A stretch of 59,053 nucleotides of DNA from Candidatus Binataceae bacterium (GCA_035508495.1 DATJMX010000007.1:1-59053), one strand, 5' to 3'. Shown: positions 1 through 9,455, counted from the stretch's first letter. A program made the numbers and translations. Notes: generated by a model from the letters alone, not told the origin.

Positions 1-75
1 TGCGGCAGCATAATGGTAAGAAACGGCTCCTGCTACAAATGCATGAATTGCGGCTCAACCAGCGGGTGCAGTTGA
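1..75 (+). CDS. nrdJ: Adenosylcobalamin-dependent (class II) ribonucleotide reductase, C-terminal end only
   Basis: The window opens inside this gene. Frame 1 encodes 24 residues and then TGA, with the cysteine-rich tail CGS-x-MVRNGSCYKC-x-NCGSTSGCS that ends class II ribonucleotide reductases. The CxxC/CxxC cysteines form the zinc-binding, redox-active tail that re-reduces the active site. The enzyme makes deoxyribonucleotides in the cytoplasm using coenzyme B12, independent of oxygen. Everything upstream lies outside the window, so only the tail is supported. Confidence 0.88.
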   Translation, partial: CGSIMVRNGSCYKCMNCGSTSGCS

Positions 76-86
76 GGAGATTTTCG

Positions 87-371
87 ATGTTCCCTGCTGA
101 AAAGGAAAACAGACTTTTAGTTGGAAGTCAGGACTTTCAAATTCTCGTTAACCGCGGTCACTCCTTCGGTAAAAGAGAAGCCGTCTTGCATGGTGGACCT
201 CAAGGGAAAGGCTTGTTGGCGACCAGACTCGAGATTTGGTGCGACGCCTGCGGACGAAAGTTTACCTTCAAAAACGGGAAGATGGACGCGAAATTGGATT
301 CGGAATGGTACTGGGATCCTGCCGAGATTCGAGGGTTAGAGCTACTTTGCTCACGTGTGCCACTGAATTGA
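87..371 (+). CDS. Small hypothetical protein (94 aa) downstream of nrdJ
   Basis: Not recognised. The ATG at 87 is chosen over an upstream ATG at 39, which would overlap the nrdJ tail in another frame, because GAGGAGA at 74-80 is a good ribosome-binding site 6 nt before it. The protein is soluble, with one CxxC (CDACGRKF) near residue 55 and a tryptophan-rich stretch EWYW near residue 75; no signal peptide. Codon use is lower in GC than the neighbours, with several A/T-ending codons and AGA arginines, which hints at a recent arrival. It may be co-transcribed with nrdJ. Confidence 0.5.
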   Translation: MFPAEKENRLLVGSQDFQILVNRGHSFGKREAVLHGGPQGKGLLATRLEIWCDACGRKFTFKNGKMDAKLDSEWYWDPAEIRGLELLCSRVPLN

Positions 372-784
372 CTTTACGAGGGTCCCGGTGAACGGGATGT
401 GCGGTGAAAATTTCCGGATGCGGATGGGGGCGGCGGCGAGGCGGAGAAGGATCGAGGGCGGATAGGCGTAGTAATCACCGGAAAGGTGGCGGGCGCGTTC
501 ACCGGGGCCCACTTTGAAGATCGGCGAGGCAGTAAAACTCGCATAAGAGTGTGGTGATGGGGCGGCGGATGTGGTGACGGCGGGGGCCGGCGAAAGCCGG
601 CCCCCGAATTCGTTTTGAGTTCTGTTATTCTTCGACGTTGCTCGGGATGACGGAATTGTAGGTGCCGCTTTCGCGACAAGCGTTTACGATAAGAGAAAAT
701 GTCACCCGCAGCGCGGCAGCAGATTGGTACCAAAAGATCATTTGAAAACCGCGCGCGAGGCCAATATCATCCGCATCACTAATT
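372..784. other. Intergenic stretch with one hairpin
   Basis: About 410 bases without a convincing gene. Open frames here on either strand have arginine/proline/serine-rich translations typical of non-coding GC-rich DNA. The only clear structure is the hairpin at 582-605. No promoter could be placed with confidence. Confidence 0.6.
582..605 (+). terminator. GC-rich hairpin, likely terminator of the nrdJ unit
   Basis: A perfect 10-bp stem GGGGGCCGGC / GCCGGCCCCC with a stable GAAA tetraloop. It is followed by AATTCGTTTT, a weak T-rich stretch. It lies 210 bases after the small gene and could equally be a dispersed hairpin. Confidence 0.5.
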
Positions 785-1039
785 ATGGGACTTCGAAAAG
801 TTACTTTGTTCGATAAGGAAGGCCCCGCGATTGTGCCCGTCGATGAGGACGGGCAGGCCAAGCCGTGTGTGCTTGGCGTGCGCTGGGTCAATCCCGATAC
901 CTTTGAAACGATTCGCGCGCGCGGCGGCAAGCGCACGGGACCCAAGAACGAAGTCCTGCTCGACGTGCCGCCCACGACAGACCTGACCGCGTTTGCGATC
1001 GAGCATCTGGCTGAGGCGCCGCGCAAGTTCGAGAAGTGA
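785..1039 (+). CDS. Small hypothetical protein (84 aa) coupled to CoA-transferase genes
   Basis: Not recognised. Small acidic/basic soluble protein without signal peptide or membrane segment. Its stop codon overlaps the GTG start of the following CaiB/BaiF gene (GTGA at 1036-1039), which indicates translational coupling and supports a real gene. No good ribosome-binding site is visible before the ATG at 785, so the start is uncertain. Confidence 0.55.
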   Translation: MGLRKVTLFDKEGPAIVPVDEDGQAKPCVLGVRWVNPDTFETIRARGGKRTGPKNEVLLDVPPTTDLTAFAIEHLAEAPRKFEK

Positions 1040-2241
1040 GCGAGCCGGGCGCACTCGCGGGGCTCAGGGTCCTTGACCTGAGTGACCATCGGGCGCAGTT
1101 GTGCGCGCGACTTCTCGCCGACATGGGCGCCGACGTGATCAAAGTCGAGCCGCCGTCCGGAAGCAGCTCGCGGCGGATCGGCCCGTTCCTCGACGACCTG
1201 CCGCATCATGATCGCAGCCTCTTTCACTGGTATTACAATCTCAACAAGCGCTCGCTGACACTCGATGTTGCCGATCCTCGCGGCGCGGAGATCCTGCTGC
1301 GCCTGGCGAAGTCGGCCGACGTGATCATCGAGAGCTATGCGCCTGGCTCGCTCGCGAGGATGGGCCTCGGCTGGGAGCTGCTACATCGCGAGAACCCGGC
1401 GCTCGTGCTTTGCTCGATCACGCCCTTCGGACAGACCGGCCCGTATCGCGATTTTGTCGCCGATGACTCCGTGCTCACCGCCCTCGGCGGGATGCTCTAC
1501 GTCAACGGCTACCCGGACCGCGCTCCCGTGCGGCCGCTGGGTCTCCAGGCTTATCATTCGTCGGCGTACTTCGGCGCGATCGCGACGATGATCGCGATCC
1601 TCGCACGCGACACGAGCGGCGAAGGTCAGTGGATCGATCTCAGCATGCAGGAATCGACCGCGGCTGCCGTCGAGCACGTCGCAAGCTCGTACTTCGAGCG
1701 CGGCGAATCCGAGCCGCGCCGCGGCACGCTTCATTGGAGCCGCTTCTTCCGCGTCGGCAAATGCCGCGACGGCTACATCATGCACTGCTGTCTCGGCGAC
1801 TGGACCTCGCTCATCGAATGGGTGAAGAGCGACGGCAAGGCGCAGGACCTCGACGCGCCCGACTACGACCAGGTGATGCATCGCTTCCTGATGGCGGAGC
1901 ATCTGTTCGACGTGCTCGACGATTGGGTCAAGGATTACGACCGCGACGAGCTGCTCGAACGCGCGCAGCTCCTGCGTCAGCCGTACGCGACGGTGCGGCC
2001 GCCCGAGTCGATGTTCGATGACGAGCAGTTAGCGGCGCGGGGCTTTTTCGCCGAAGTTGAGCATCCCGAGCTTGGCCGCAAGTTCCGCTATCCGGGCGCG
2101 CCATATCTTTTCAACGGCACTCCATGGCGCGTGTATCGGCGTCCGCCGCTTTTGGGTGAGCATACGGGCGAAGTACTTCGCGATACGCTCGGCCTCGATG
2201 CGGCGGAGCTCGCGGCGCTCGCCGAAGAGGGGATCATCTGA
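1036..2241 (+). CDS. CaiB/BaiF (family III) CoA-transferase
   Basis: 401 aa, the usual length for the family. N-terminal LAGLRVLDLSDH...ADMGADVIKVEPPSG and NLNKRSLTLD are the family's CoA-binding fold signatures; ITPFGQTGPY and a C-terminal LLGEHTGEVLRD are also typical. These enzymes move CoA between carboxylic acids in the cytoplasm; the substrate cannot be read from sequence. The start is GTG at 1036, overlapping the upstream stop. At the position of the catalytic Asp169 of formyl-CoA transferase (SMQDA in that enzyme) this protein reads SMQES, i.e. Glu. It overlaps by one base with a second family member, suggesting a two-subunit enzyme. Confidence 0.9.
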   Translation: MSEPGALAGLRVLDLSDHRAQLCARLLADMGADVIKVEPPSGSSSRRIGPFLDDLPHHDRSLFHWYYNLNKRSLTLDVADPRGAEILLRLAKSADVIIESYAPGSLARMGLGWELLHRENPALVLCSITPFGQTGPYRDFVADDSVLTALGGMLYVNGYPDRAPVRPLGLQAYHSSAYFGAIATMIAILARDTSGEGQWIDLSMQESTAAAVEHVASSYFERGESEPRRGTLHWSRFFRVGKCRDGYIMHCCLGDWTSLIEWVKSDGKAQDLDAPDYDQVMHRFLMAEHLFDVLDDWVKDYDRDELLERAQLLRQPYATVRPPESMFDDEQLAARGFFAEVEHPELGRKFRYPGAPYLFNGTPWRVYRRPPLLGEHTGEVLRDTLGLDAAELAALAEEGII

Positions 2242-3437
2242 TGGCGCTGCCGCTTGAGGGCGTTCGCATCCTCGATTTCACCTGGGTCGTCGCAGGCCCG
2301 GTGGCGACGCGGATTCTAGCCGACCACGGCGCCGAAGTGGTCAAGATCGAGCGCAAGAATCCGCCGCCAATGGGCAATCGCAAGCTCGGCCTCCAGTGCG
2401 ATCTTCATCGCGATAAAATTTCCGCGGCGATCAACATGGGCCATCCCAAGGGTCTTGAGCTGGCTCGGCGGCTCGCCGCCATGAGCGACGTCGTGATGGA
2501 CAACTTCTCGGCGCGCGTGATGCGCAGCTGGGGGATGGACTACGAGAGCCTGCGCAAGGTGAAGCCCGACATCATCTGCATCAGCATGTCGGGGCTTGGG
2601 CACACCGGGCCGCGCTCGAGCTACGTCAGCTACGGCCCGACGCTGCAGGCGCTGTCAGGATTTACTGCGCTGATGGCCGATGCCGACGGCCGTCCCGCGG
2701 GTTACGGCTATTCGTACGCCGATATGAGCGGTGGATTCACGGGCGCGCTTGCGGCGCTGATCGCGCTCTATCACAAGCGACGTACGGGACAGGGACAGTT
2801 TGTCGATCTCGCGCAGTTCGAGGCGGTGAGCGCGCTCGTCGGTCCCGCGCTGCTCGATATCTCGGCCAATGGCAGAACGCAGCCGCCGCCGCTATGGAAT
2901 TCGCAAGAAGGCCCGGCCGCGCCGCACAATGTCTATCGATGCGCGCCCGAGGGCAGCGACCACGATCGCTGGATCGTGATCTCGGTGCATACCGAAGCCG
3001 AATGGAATCGCTTCGTCGCGGCGCTCGGATCGCCGTGGTGGGCGGCGGATGAGAAGTTTCGCACGCTCTATCTCAGGATGCGCAACCGCGACGAACTCGA
3101 CGCGAATATCGCAAAGTGGACGATCACACGCCGCGCCGAAGATGTGATGGCGGCGCTACAAGCGGCGAAGGTCCCTGCCGGCGTCGTATCCAACGGTGCC
3201 GATATCTGCGTCAAGGATCCGCAACTCAAGGAACGAGGCTTCTGGCCGCCGCTCGAGACGAAAAACGGCGAGACTCACGTCACCGGAATCCCGTTCAAGC
3301 TGTCATCAACGCCCGGCAAAGTCCGCACCCTCGGCCCCGAAGTCGGCGAGAACAACGACTACATCCTGGGCGAATTGCTGGGCTTGTCGAATTCCGAGCG
3401 CGACGCGTTAATCGCAGAGGATGCAATCTGGCCCTAG
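2241..3437 (+). CDS. CaiB/BaiF CoA-transferase, second of a tandem pair
   Basis: 398 aa, starting at an ATG that shares one base with the previous stop (TGATG). Family signatures: LEGVRILDFTWVVAGPVATRILADHGAEVVKIE at the N-terminus, MSGLGHTGPRSSY, GQGQFVDLAQFEAV and a C-terminal LGELLGLS. The residue matching the Asp nucleophile of formyl-CoA transferase is Glu here (QFEA). The tight coupling with a divergent paralogue resembles heteromeric family III transferases such as the benzylsuccinate CoA-transferase pair; that assignment is by layout only. Confidence 0.9.
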   Translation: MALPLEGVRILDFTWVVAGPVATRILADHGAEVVKIERKNPPPMGNRKLGLQCDLHRDKISAAINMGHPKGLELARRLAAMSDVVMDNFSARVMRSWGMDYESLRKVKPDIICISMSGLGHTGPRSSYVSYGPTLQALSGFTALMADADGRPAGYGYSYADMSGGFTGALAALIALYHKRRTGQGQFVDLAQFEAVSALVGPALLDISANGRTQPPPLWNSQEGPAAPHNVYRCAPEGSDHDRWIVISVHTEAEWNRFVAALGSPWWAADEKFRTLYLRMRNRDELDANIAKWTITRRAEDVMAALQAAKVPAGVVSNGADICVKDPQLKERGFWPPLETKNGETHVTGIPFKLSSTPGKVRTLGPEVGENNDYILGELLGLSNSERDALIAEDAIWP

Positions 3438-3542
3438 CGCAAATCGCGTCGCAATTCCCTCCTATTTCAGTCTATAGCTTGCACATTAGCTCTTTTATCG
3501 CCTAATCTGTCGCCATCAAACTTCGCCAAAAGGGGGGAGCAG

Positions 3543-4058
3543 ATGACGAAAATCTCTGCGCTAAGTGTATTGGTCTGCACCGCGATCGCGGCTTCGTCAT
3601 GCGCGACGCTGTTCCAGGGCACCAACGAGGAAATCATGGTCGCGAGCGATCCCGCCGGCGCGCAGGTCAGCGTCAACGACGGGCGTTCGGGAGTAACGCC
3701 GTACTCGATGCGTGTGAATCGCGACGAGGACTTGCAGATTCACGTCGCGAAGGCTGGCTACGCCTCTTACGACGAAGCCGACACCAGCCACATCGAATGG
3801 GGCTACCTTGTGTCGGACATCTTCTTCACCGGGCTGATTGGGCTCGCCGTCGATGGAATCGACGGCGCGATGTTCTATCACAATCACTCGATGGTGACGG
3901 CTCATCTTGATCCTGCACCGGGCTCGCCCGCGATTGGAGGCGTTCAGCCTCCCGCCACGCCTGCGGCCGTTGTTGCGAGCGCGCCGGTCGCGGCGTCTGT
4001 CGCGGCAGCTCCTGCGCCGAGTGCGATCGCGTCGGATCAAAAGCCAGCTTCGCCGTGA
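3543..4058 (+). CDS. PEGA-domain lipoprotein
   Basis: 171 aa. A signal peptide ends in a lipobox-like ASSC at residues 17-20, so the protein is probably lipidated and envelope-anchored. Residues about 30-70 (VASDPAGAQVSVNDGRSGVTPYSMRV) match the PEGA surface domain. Residues about 88-108 are a hydrophobic stretch, followed by an alanine/proline-rich low-complexity tail typical of wall- or periplasm-spanning linkers. GGGGGGAG just before the ATG is a strong ribosome-binding site. Function unknown beyond a likely structural or surface role. Confidence 0.7.
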   Translation: MTKISALSVLVCTAIAASSCATLFQGTNEEIMVASDPAGAQVSVNDGRSGVTPYSMRVNRDEDLQIHVAKAGYASYDEADTSHIEWGYLVSDIFFTGLIGLAVDGIDGAMFYHNHSMVTAHLDPAPGSPAIGGVQPPATPAAVVASAPVAASVAAAPAPSAIASDQKPASP

Positions 4059-4121
4059 CACTTTTGCGGCCTCGCTCGCGATGCGATAGTTGTGGTTCGA
4101 ATTCGCAACGGGAGCGTGCAG

Positions 4122-4928
4122 ATGAACGAGCAGGTCGCGGCGAAACTTAAGGCGCTTGATGAGGCGATCGGCCGCCACGTGCGGCCAGACACTTTTCCGC
4201 TCGCGATTCGGATGCTCGGCCACAACGAGCCAGTCCCCGAGGGACTTCGCGTTCCGAGCAAGACCATGGGCGAGAACTGGATCGTATGCCAGTCGATCGG
4301 CGTTGCGCGGCGCTATGGATGGGGAATCGCAGTCGGCCGCGAGGACGTTATTTGCCCGCTGTCCGCGATCGCGTTCGGCTTCCGCAAGCCTAACGACGAA
4401 TATCTGCGCGGCTTCGCCTCGGTCGGGATGTATTGCGAGACCGAGGACGCCGCGACCCGCCTCGAGGCCGGCACCTGGCGCTTCGAGCCCGGTACCTACG
4501 ACTACGTGTGTGTATCGCCTCTAGCTCGCGCGACCTTCGAGCCGCATATCGTAGCCGTTTATGCCAACAGCGCGCAGGTGATGCGCCTGGTCAACGCCGC
4601 CCTCTATCTTCAGGGTGGCCGAATCGAGAGCACGACCGGCGGACGCCTCGATTGCGCTGAAATCGTTATCCAGACGATGACGACGAACAAGCCCAAGGTG
4701 ATCATCCCGTGCAACGGCGATCGTGTGTTCGGGATGGCGCAGGACACCGAAATGGTCTTCGCCTGCCCGTGGAGTTTCGTCGATGATCTCTTGAAGGGCC
4801 TCGAGGGCACGTACAAGGGCGGTGTGCGTTACCCGATTCCGGTCGCGATGCGCGGGACGGTCACGATGCCGAAGCATTACCAGGAGCTGCTCAAGATGCT
4901 CGAAACGCAGGACAAGCCCAGGAGCTGA
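4122..4928 (+). CDS. DUF169 family protein
   Basis: 268 aa from the ATG at 4122, chosen over a GTG at 4092 because GGAG lies 7 nt upstream of it. The core (PLAIRMLG..., CQSIGVARRYGW, CPLSAIAFGF, CVSPLARATFEPHIVAVYANSAQVMRL, GDRVFGMAQDTEMVFACPW) matches the uncharacterised DUF169 family common in anaerobes and in CoA-ester-degrading bacteria. No signal peptide. The conserved cysteines could bind a metal or cofactor, which is speculation. It stands alone between the lipoprotein and rpe. Confidence 0.75.
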   Translation: MNEQVAAKLKALDEAIGRHVRPDTFPLAIRMLGHNEPVPEGLRVPSKTMGENWIVCQSIGVARRYGWGIAVGREDVICPLSAIAFGFRKPNDEYLRGFASVGMYCETEDAATRLEAGTWRFEPGTYDYVCVSPLARATFEPHIVAVYANSAQVMRLVNAALYLQGGRIESTTGGRLDCAEIVIQTMTTNKPKVIIPCNGDRVFGMAQDTEMVFACPWSFVDDLLKGLEGTYKGGVRYPIPVAMRGTVTMPKHYQELLKMLETQDKPRS

Positions 4929-4969
4929 GCGCACTCGCAACCTGAAGCCCGAGCCGTTACGCTTGCCGC

Positions 4970-5659
4970 ATGGACGTTTCCGATAAGCTTGCGCCTTCGA
5001 TTCTTTCTGCCGACTTCGCGCGCCTAGGCGAGGAGGTCCGCCGCGTCGAAGAAGCCGGCGCCGATCTGATTCACTTCGACGTGATGGACGGGCACTTCGT
5101 GCCCAACATTTCTATCGGCATCCCGGTGATGGAATCGCTGCGCAAGGTCACGAAGCTGCCCCTCGATGCGCATCTGATGATCTCGGAGCCCGAGAAATAC
5201 ATCCAGAAATTCGTGAAAGCTGGCGCCAACTCGATCTCCGTGCATTGCGAGGTATGCCCCGATATTCCCGCGATCGCAAAACAGATCCGTGGCTTCGGCG
5301 CGCGCGCTTCGATCGGAATCAATCCGGAGACCGATGCCGATCGCGTGCTCGCTCATGCCGGGACGCTCGACATGATCCTCGTGATGAGTGTGCATCCGGG
5401 TTTCGGCGGTCAGGAGTTTATCCCCTCGGCGCTCGAGAAGCTGCGCTACATCCGCAAGGAACTGAAGCGCCGCGGCCTCAATATCGATGTCGAGATCGAC
5501 GGCGGCGTGAAGCTCAACAATCTTGCCGACGTGAAGGCCGCAGGCGCGAATGTTTTTGTCTCGGGCTCGGGAATCTTCGGTCATCCGGACTATCACAAGA
5601 TCGTCGGTGAGATGCGCGAGACGATTGCCCGAACTCCCGTCGACCTCGATCGAAAGTGA
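4970..5659 (+). CDS. rpe: Ribulose-phosphate 3-epimerase
   Basis: 229 aa, normal length. It interconverts ribulose 5-phosphate and xylulose 5-phosphate in the pentose phosphate pathway. Family motifs: APSILSADFARLGEEV at the N-terminus, HFDVMDGHFVPNIS (metal-binding His and Asp), DAHLMI (metal-binding His), HPGFGGQEFIP and EIDGGVKLNN (the second catalytic Asp region). TIM-barrel enzyme, cytoplasmic. The stop overlaps the start of the following small exported protein. Confidence 0.95.
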   Translation: MDVSDKLAPSILSADFARLGEEVRRVEEAGADLIHFDVMDGHFVPNISIGIPVMESLRKVTKLPLDAHLMISEPEKYIQKFVKAGANSISVHCEVCPDIPAIAKQIRGFGARASIGINPETDADRVLAHAGTLDMILVMSVHPGFGGQEFIPSALEKLRYIRKELKRRGLNIDVEIDGGVKLNNLADVKAAGANVFVSGSGIFGHPDYHKIVGEMRETIARTPVDLDRK

Positions 5660-5970
5660 AACCAGGTCATTCGATCGCGAGCCTCATCGTCGCGTGGCTC
5701 CTGATGGTTCCGCCGCAGGTGCCGCCGCGTTTCACCGCCGAGCGCGAACCGGATTTCCAGGCGCCGATGTCCAAGTGGGAAAACTTCGGCGAGTTCGCCG
5801 ACGCCAAAGCATGCGAGCAGGAGCGCACCCATCTCGCCCTCATGCTCGCCGATCCCAAGGTGATGGCGCAGCAGGAGCAGATGGCGCATTGGTATCCGGA
5901 CTTCGCGCGCAAACGACTCGCCTATTCTAAGTGTATCGAAGCCGACGACCCGCGCCTCACGGCGAAGTGA
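5656..5970 (+). CDS. Small exported hypothetical protein (104 aa)
   Basis: Not recognised. It starts at a GTG overlapping the rpe stop codon (GTGA), so it is probably co-translated with rpe. Residues 7-20 are a short hydrophobic segment consistent with a signal peptide; the rest is hydrophilic with two cysteines in FADAKACEQER and YSKCIEADDPRL, which could pair outside the cytoplasm. Confidence 0.6.
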   Translation: MKPGHSIASLIVAWLLMVPPQVPPRFTAEREPDFQAPMSKWENFGEFADAKACEQERTHLALMLADPKVMAQQEQMAHWYPDFARKRLAYSKCIEADDPRLTAK

Positions 5971-6041
5971 GCGCACTCGCGCGGGCTCGATGCTGATGAT
6001 ATAAAAGGGGGCTCTGATTTCCCGATTGAGCCAACCGAGTA

Positions 6042-6119
6042 CGGGGTGTAGCTCAGCATGGCCAGAGCACTGCGTTCGGGACGCAGGAGTCGCTGGTTCA
6101 AATCCAGTCACCCCGACCA
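6042..6119 (+). tRNA. tRNA-Pro (anticodon CGG)
   Basis: Complete cloverleaf. Acceptor CGGGGTG pairs with CACCCCG; D arm GCTC/GAGC; anticodon stem CTGCG/CGCAG with loop TTCGGGA giving anticodon CGG for CCG codons; T arm GCTGG/CCAGT with loop TTCAAAT. The discriminator A and CCA end (6117-6119) are encoded. C1-G72 is the usual tRNA-Pro identity pair. Confidence 0.96.
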
Positions 6120-6218
6120 TCTTCACCGATCGTTGCACCGACCGCGCGTATAGCGTTCTTCAAGCGCCGTCAGTCGAAGCCACAACGTTGATAGTGCAGG
6201 CGATGCTCGTGAGGCAGA

Positions 6219-6323
6219 CCTCCCTTCCCGGTGCGGGAAGGGAACGAGGGTTAGGTCGAATGCTTCGTTGGAACCCAGACAACGACCTAACCCCTAACCC
6301 CTTCCCGCATCGGGAAGGGGGAG
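6219..6323. repeat. Long imperfect palindrome with nested hairpins
   Basis: The left arm (6219-6258) and right arm (6283-6323) are reverse complements over most of about 40 bases. Each arm contains its own hairpin: CCCTTCCCGGTGCGGGAAGGG at 6222-6242, and CCCTTCCCGCATCGGGAAGG within 6299-6319. This is the form of a dispersed palindromic intergenic repeat. It sits between tRNA-Pro and plsY and is followed by an A-run, so it may also act as a terminator for the opposite direction. Confidence 0.75.
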
Positions 6324-6375
6324 CAAAAAAATCCGCATCGATCTTTGAATTTCTTAGCCCCGTTCGGTCAAGCCG

Positions 6376-6999
6376 ATGACATTTCTTTTTCTGATCCTGG
6401 TCGCGTATCTAATCGGTTCGATTCCTTTCGGTGTGATCGTTGGCCGCGTGCGCGGCTTCGATCCTCGCACCGTTGGCTCAGGCAATATCGGGATGACCAA
6501 CGTCGTGCGCGCTGGTGGTCCGGTGGCGGCGGGGCTGACGTTCATCGCCGACGTCCTAAAGGGCGCGATCCCGGTCGCCTTCGTGAAGCATGAGGGCTTT
6601 CCGCCTCATGTCGTCGCGTGGGTCGCGATAGCGGCATTCGTCGGCGCGATCTGCTCGATATTCCTGGGCTTCAGAGGCGGCAAAGGAATCTCAGCAGCGC
6701 TCGGGATCTGGCTGGTGATTTCGCCGGCGACCATCCTGATTGCACTAGCCGCATTTGTGATCGTGTTGGCCGCGACACGAATCGTATCGCTTGCCTCGAT
6801 CAGCGCAGCGTTCGTCCTGCCTCCGGCCGCGGCCGCATTGAACCTCCCGCGCCACTACCTGTTACTGGCGATTGTCATGACGGCGCTCGCGCTGCTGCGC
6901 CATAAGGACAATATCGGCCGCCTGATGCGCGGGGAGGAAAAGCCGTTCGGATCAAAGCCAACGCCGAGCGCTACTACAACTGAGATGCACGGCGAATAA
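6376..6999 (+). CDS. plsY: Acyl-phosphate:glycerol-3-phosphate acyltransferase
   Basis: 207 aa inner-membrane protein that makes lysophosphatidic acid from acyl-phosphate, the first step of phospholipid synthesis in most bacteria. Signatures: N-terminal YLIGSIPFGVIVGR, the SGNIGMTNVVRA loop, and FLGFRGGKGISAALG (the GGKG loop), with about five hydrophobic segments. A charged C-terminal tail ends in the stop at 6997, which lies inside a short hairpin (6991-7008). Confidence 0.95.
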   Translation: MTFLFLILVAYLIGSIPFGVIVGRVRGFDPRTVGSGNIGMTNVVRAGGPVAAGLTFIADVLKGAIPVAFVKHEGFPPHVVAWVAIAAFVGAICSIFLGFRGGKGISAALGIWLVISPATILIALAAFVIVLAATRIVSLASISAAFVLPPAAAALNLPRHYLLLAIVMTALALLRHKDNIGRLMRGEEKPFGSKPTPSATTTEMHGE

Positions 7000-7068
7000 T
7001 CATTCGCCCGCTCACCGGGCAAGGAAACTCGCCCGTGCCCACGAAACGCCACTTGAAACGGCGTTTCG
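6991..7068. repeat. Two short hairpins after plsY
   Basis: GGCGAAT/ATTCGCC at 6991-7008 overlaps the plsY stop. A perfect 9-bp inverted repeat CGAAACGCC/GGCGTTTCG lies at 7042-7050 and 7060-7068. Neither is followed by a T-run, so termination is possible but not shown. Nothing else is visible before the ribosome-binding site of the next gene. Confidence 0.5.
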
Positions 7069-7135
7069 CGATGGCATTGCGCTTGCGTAGCCCCCCAATG
7101 GCGGTTGGCGTAATCCCGTGCGTTTGATTAGCTAG

Positions 7136-8005
<870 letters not shown>

Positions 8006-8042
8006 GCGCAAAGCGCGCTCGGACAAACCTGCAACAAAATGA

Positions 8043-8070
8043 GAGCGGCGGTTGAAATCAACCGCCGCTC
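8043..8070. terminator. Terminator between convergent glnB and acyl-CoA dehydrogenase genes
   Basis: Perfect 13-bp stem GAGCGGCGGTTGA/TCAACCGCCGCTC with a two-base apex, followed on the plus strand by ATTTCTTT. Its place between convergent genes suggests it serves both. Confidence 0.85.
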
Positions 8071-8101
8071 ATTTCTTTAGCCGCTCTCCGCGAACGATGA
8101 T

Positions 8102-9334
8102 TCAGCGCGGATTGCTGACGATGCCGCGGCCGAAGTCCCATTTGCGGCCCTTCTTGAACTCGCTCACGATGCGCCGCGACACCACCATCCGATGCACTTC
8201 GTCGGGTCCATCGTAGATGCGGGCGAAGCGCGCATGCCGGTACATCCGCGCGAGCGGAGTGTCCTCCGACACGCCCATCGCGCCGTGGACCTGGATCGCG
8301 CGATCGATCACGTCGTGCAGCACCTTCGCGCCCCAGAACTTGATGATCGAAATCTCTACGCGCGCCTCATCGCCAGCATCGATCTTGGCCGCGGCGTTGA
8401 GCGTTAGCAGGCGTGCGGCCTGAATTTCCGCGGCCGAGTCAGCAATCCAGTTCTGGATGGTCTGCTTGTCGGATAGCGGACCGCCGAAGGAGTGGCGATT
8501 GATCGCGCGATTTACCAAAAGCTCAAACGCGCGCTGCGCCTGCCCGAGCCATCGCATGCAATGGTAGATGCGGCCGGGGCCGAGCCGCTTCTGCGCGATC
8601 TTGAAGGCCTGTCCGCGCGGACCGAGCAGATTCGTAAGCGGCACGCGCACGTCGTTGTAGCGAATCTCGCAGTGCCCGCCCGAGGTCTCGCCCATGACAG
8701 GCACGGCGCGCACGATCTCGTAGCCCTTGGTGTCGGTCGGCACGACGATCATGCTGAAGCGCTCGTAGGTCGGCGCGTCGGGCTCCGTCACGCACATCAC
8801 GGTTGAGAAGGCCGCCACGTTGGCGCCGCTCGTAAACCATTTGTGGCCGGTGATAATCCATTCGTCACCATCCTGCACGGCGCGGGTGCGCAGCCCCGTG
8901 GGATCGGCGCCCGAGACCTCGGGCTCGGTCATCGAGAAGCTCGGGTAGATGTCGCCATTGACCAGCGGCGCGAGCCAGCGCTTCTTCTGCTCGGCGTTGC
9001 CGTAGAGATGGAACATCGTGGCGTCCTGCGCCGAATGCGTGCCGAGGCCCGCGATCGCGTACTCGCTGCGCCCGACGATCTCGTTGACGAAGACATAGGG
9101 CATGAAGCCGAGACCGCCGCCGCCGATCTCCTTGGGCAGGCCGAGCGCCCACAGCCCGCGCTCCTTGGCCTTGGCCTGGATCGATTTCATCGTGCGGCGC
9201 GATTCGTCGTCGCCGCGCTCGAGAATCTTTTCGTTCGGATAGATCAACTCCTCCAGGAAATCGGACACGCGCGTGCGCAAATCCTGCACTTCCGGGCTGG
9301 CTTCGATTTCGGCGACGCTTTGCATGACGAGCAC
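8102..9334 (-). CDS. Acyl-CoA dehydrogenase (ACAD10/11-like group)
   Basis: 410 aa FAD enzyme of beta-oxidation or related CoA-ester oxidation. Family features: FSMTEPEVSGADPTG (FAD-binding strand), WIITGHKWFTSGA, the middle beta domain, LTNLLGPRGQAFKIAQKRLGPGRI, and a C-terminal QVHGAMGVSEDTPLARMYRHARFARIYDGPDEVH that is typical of the ACAD11-like branch. Transcribed alone, divergent from the glutathione transferase gene. The ATG at 9334 has AGGAGGTGCTCGTC upstream, a strong ribosome-binding site. Confidence 0.92.
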   Translation of the reverse strand: MLVMQSVAEIEASPEVQDLRTRVSDFLEELIYPNEKILERGDDESRRTMKSIQAKAKERGLWALGLPKEIGGGGLGFMPYVFVNEIVGRSEYAIAGLGTHSAQDATMFHLYGNAEQKKRWLAPLVNGDIYPSFSMTEPEVSGADPTGLRTRAVQDGDEWIITGHKWFTSGANVAAFSTVMCVTEPDAPTYERFSMIVVPTDTKGYEIVRAVPVMGETSGGHCEIRYNDVRVPLTNLLGPRGQAFKIAQKRLGPGRIYHCMRWLGQAQRAFELLVNRAINRHSFGGPLSDKQTIQNWIADSAAEIQAARLLTLNAAAKIDAGDEARVEISIIKFWGAKVLHDVIDRAIQVHGAMGVSEDTPLARMYRHARFARIYDGPDEVHRMVVSRRIVSEFKKGRKWDFGRGIVSNPR

Positions 9335-9455
9335 CTCCTCGCGTCGATTAGCGCGCCCGCCGCCGCGCCTGCAAGCGCGAAAGATTAATGGTGGGTTCGC
9401 TTAGGTGCCCGTGCTAACGAAGTTCAGAGACCCAGCCATCGTGAAGGAGCGCGTC

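Noticed and set aside
374..1227. Minus-strand frames across 374-1227
   Set aside because: Serine/arginine/proline-rich translations overlapping each other and antisense to the supported genes; no motif or ribosome-binding site.
5593..6138. Minus-strand frame of 181 codons containing GFEPATPASRTQCSGHAELH
   Set aside because: This peptide is the translated antisense of tRNA-Pro, a well-known artefact; the frame also runs antisense through the small gene after rpe.
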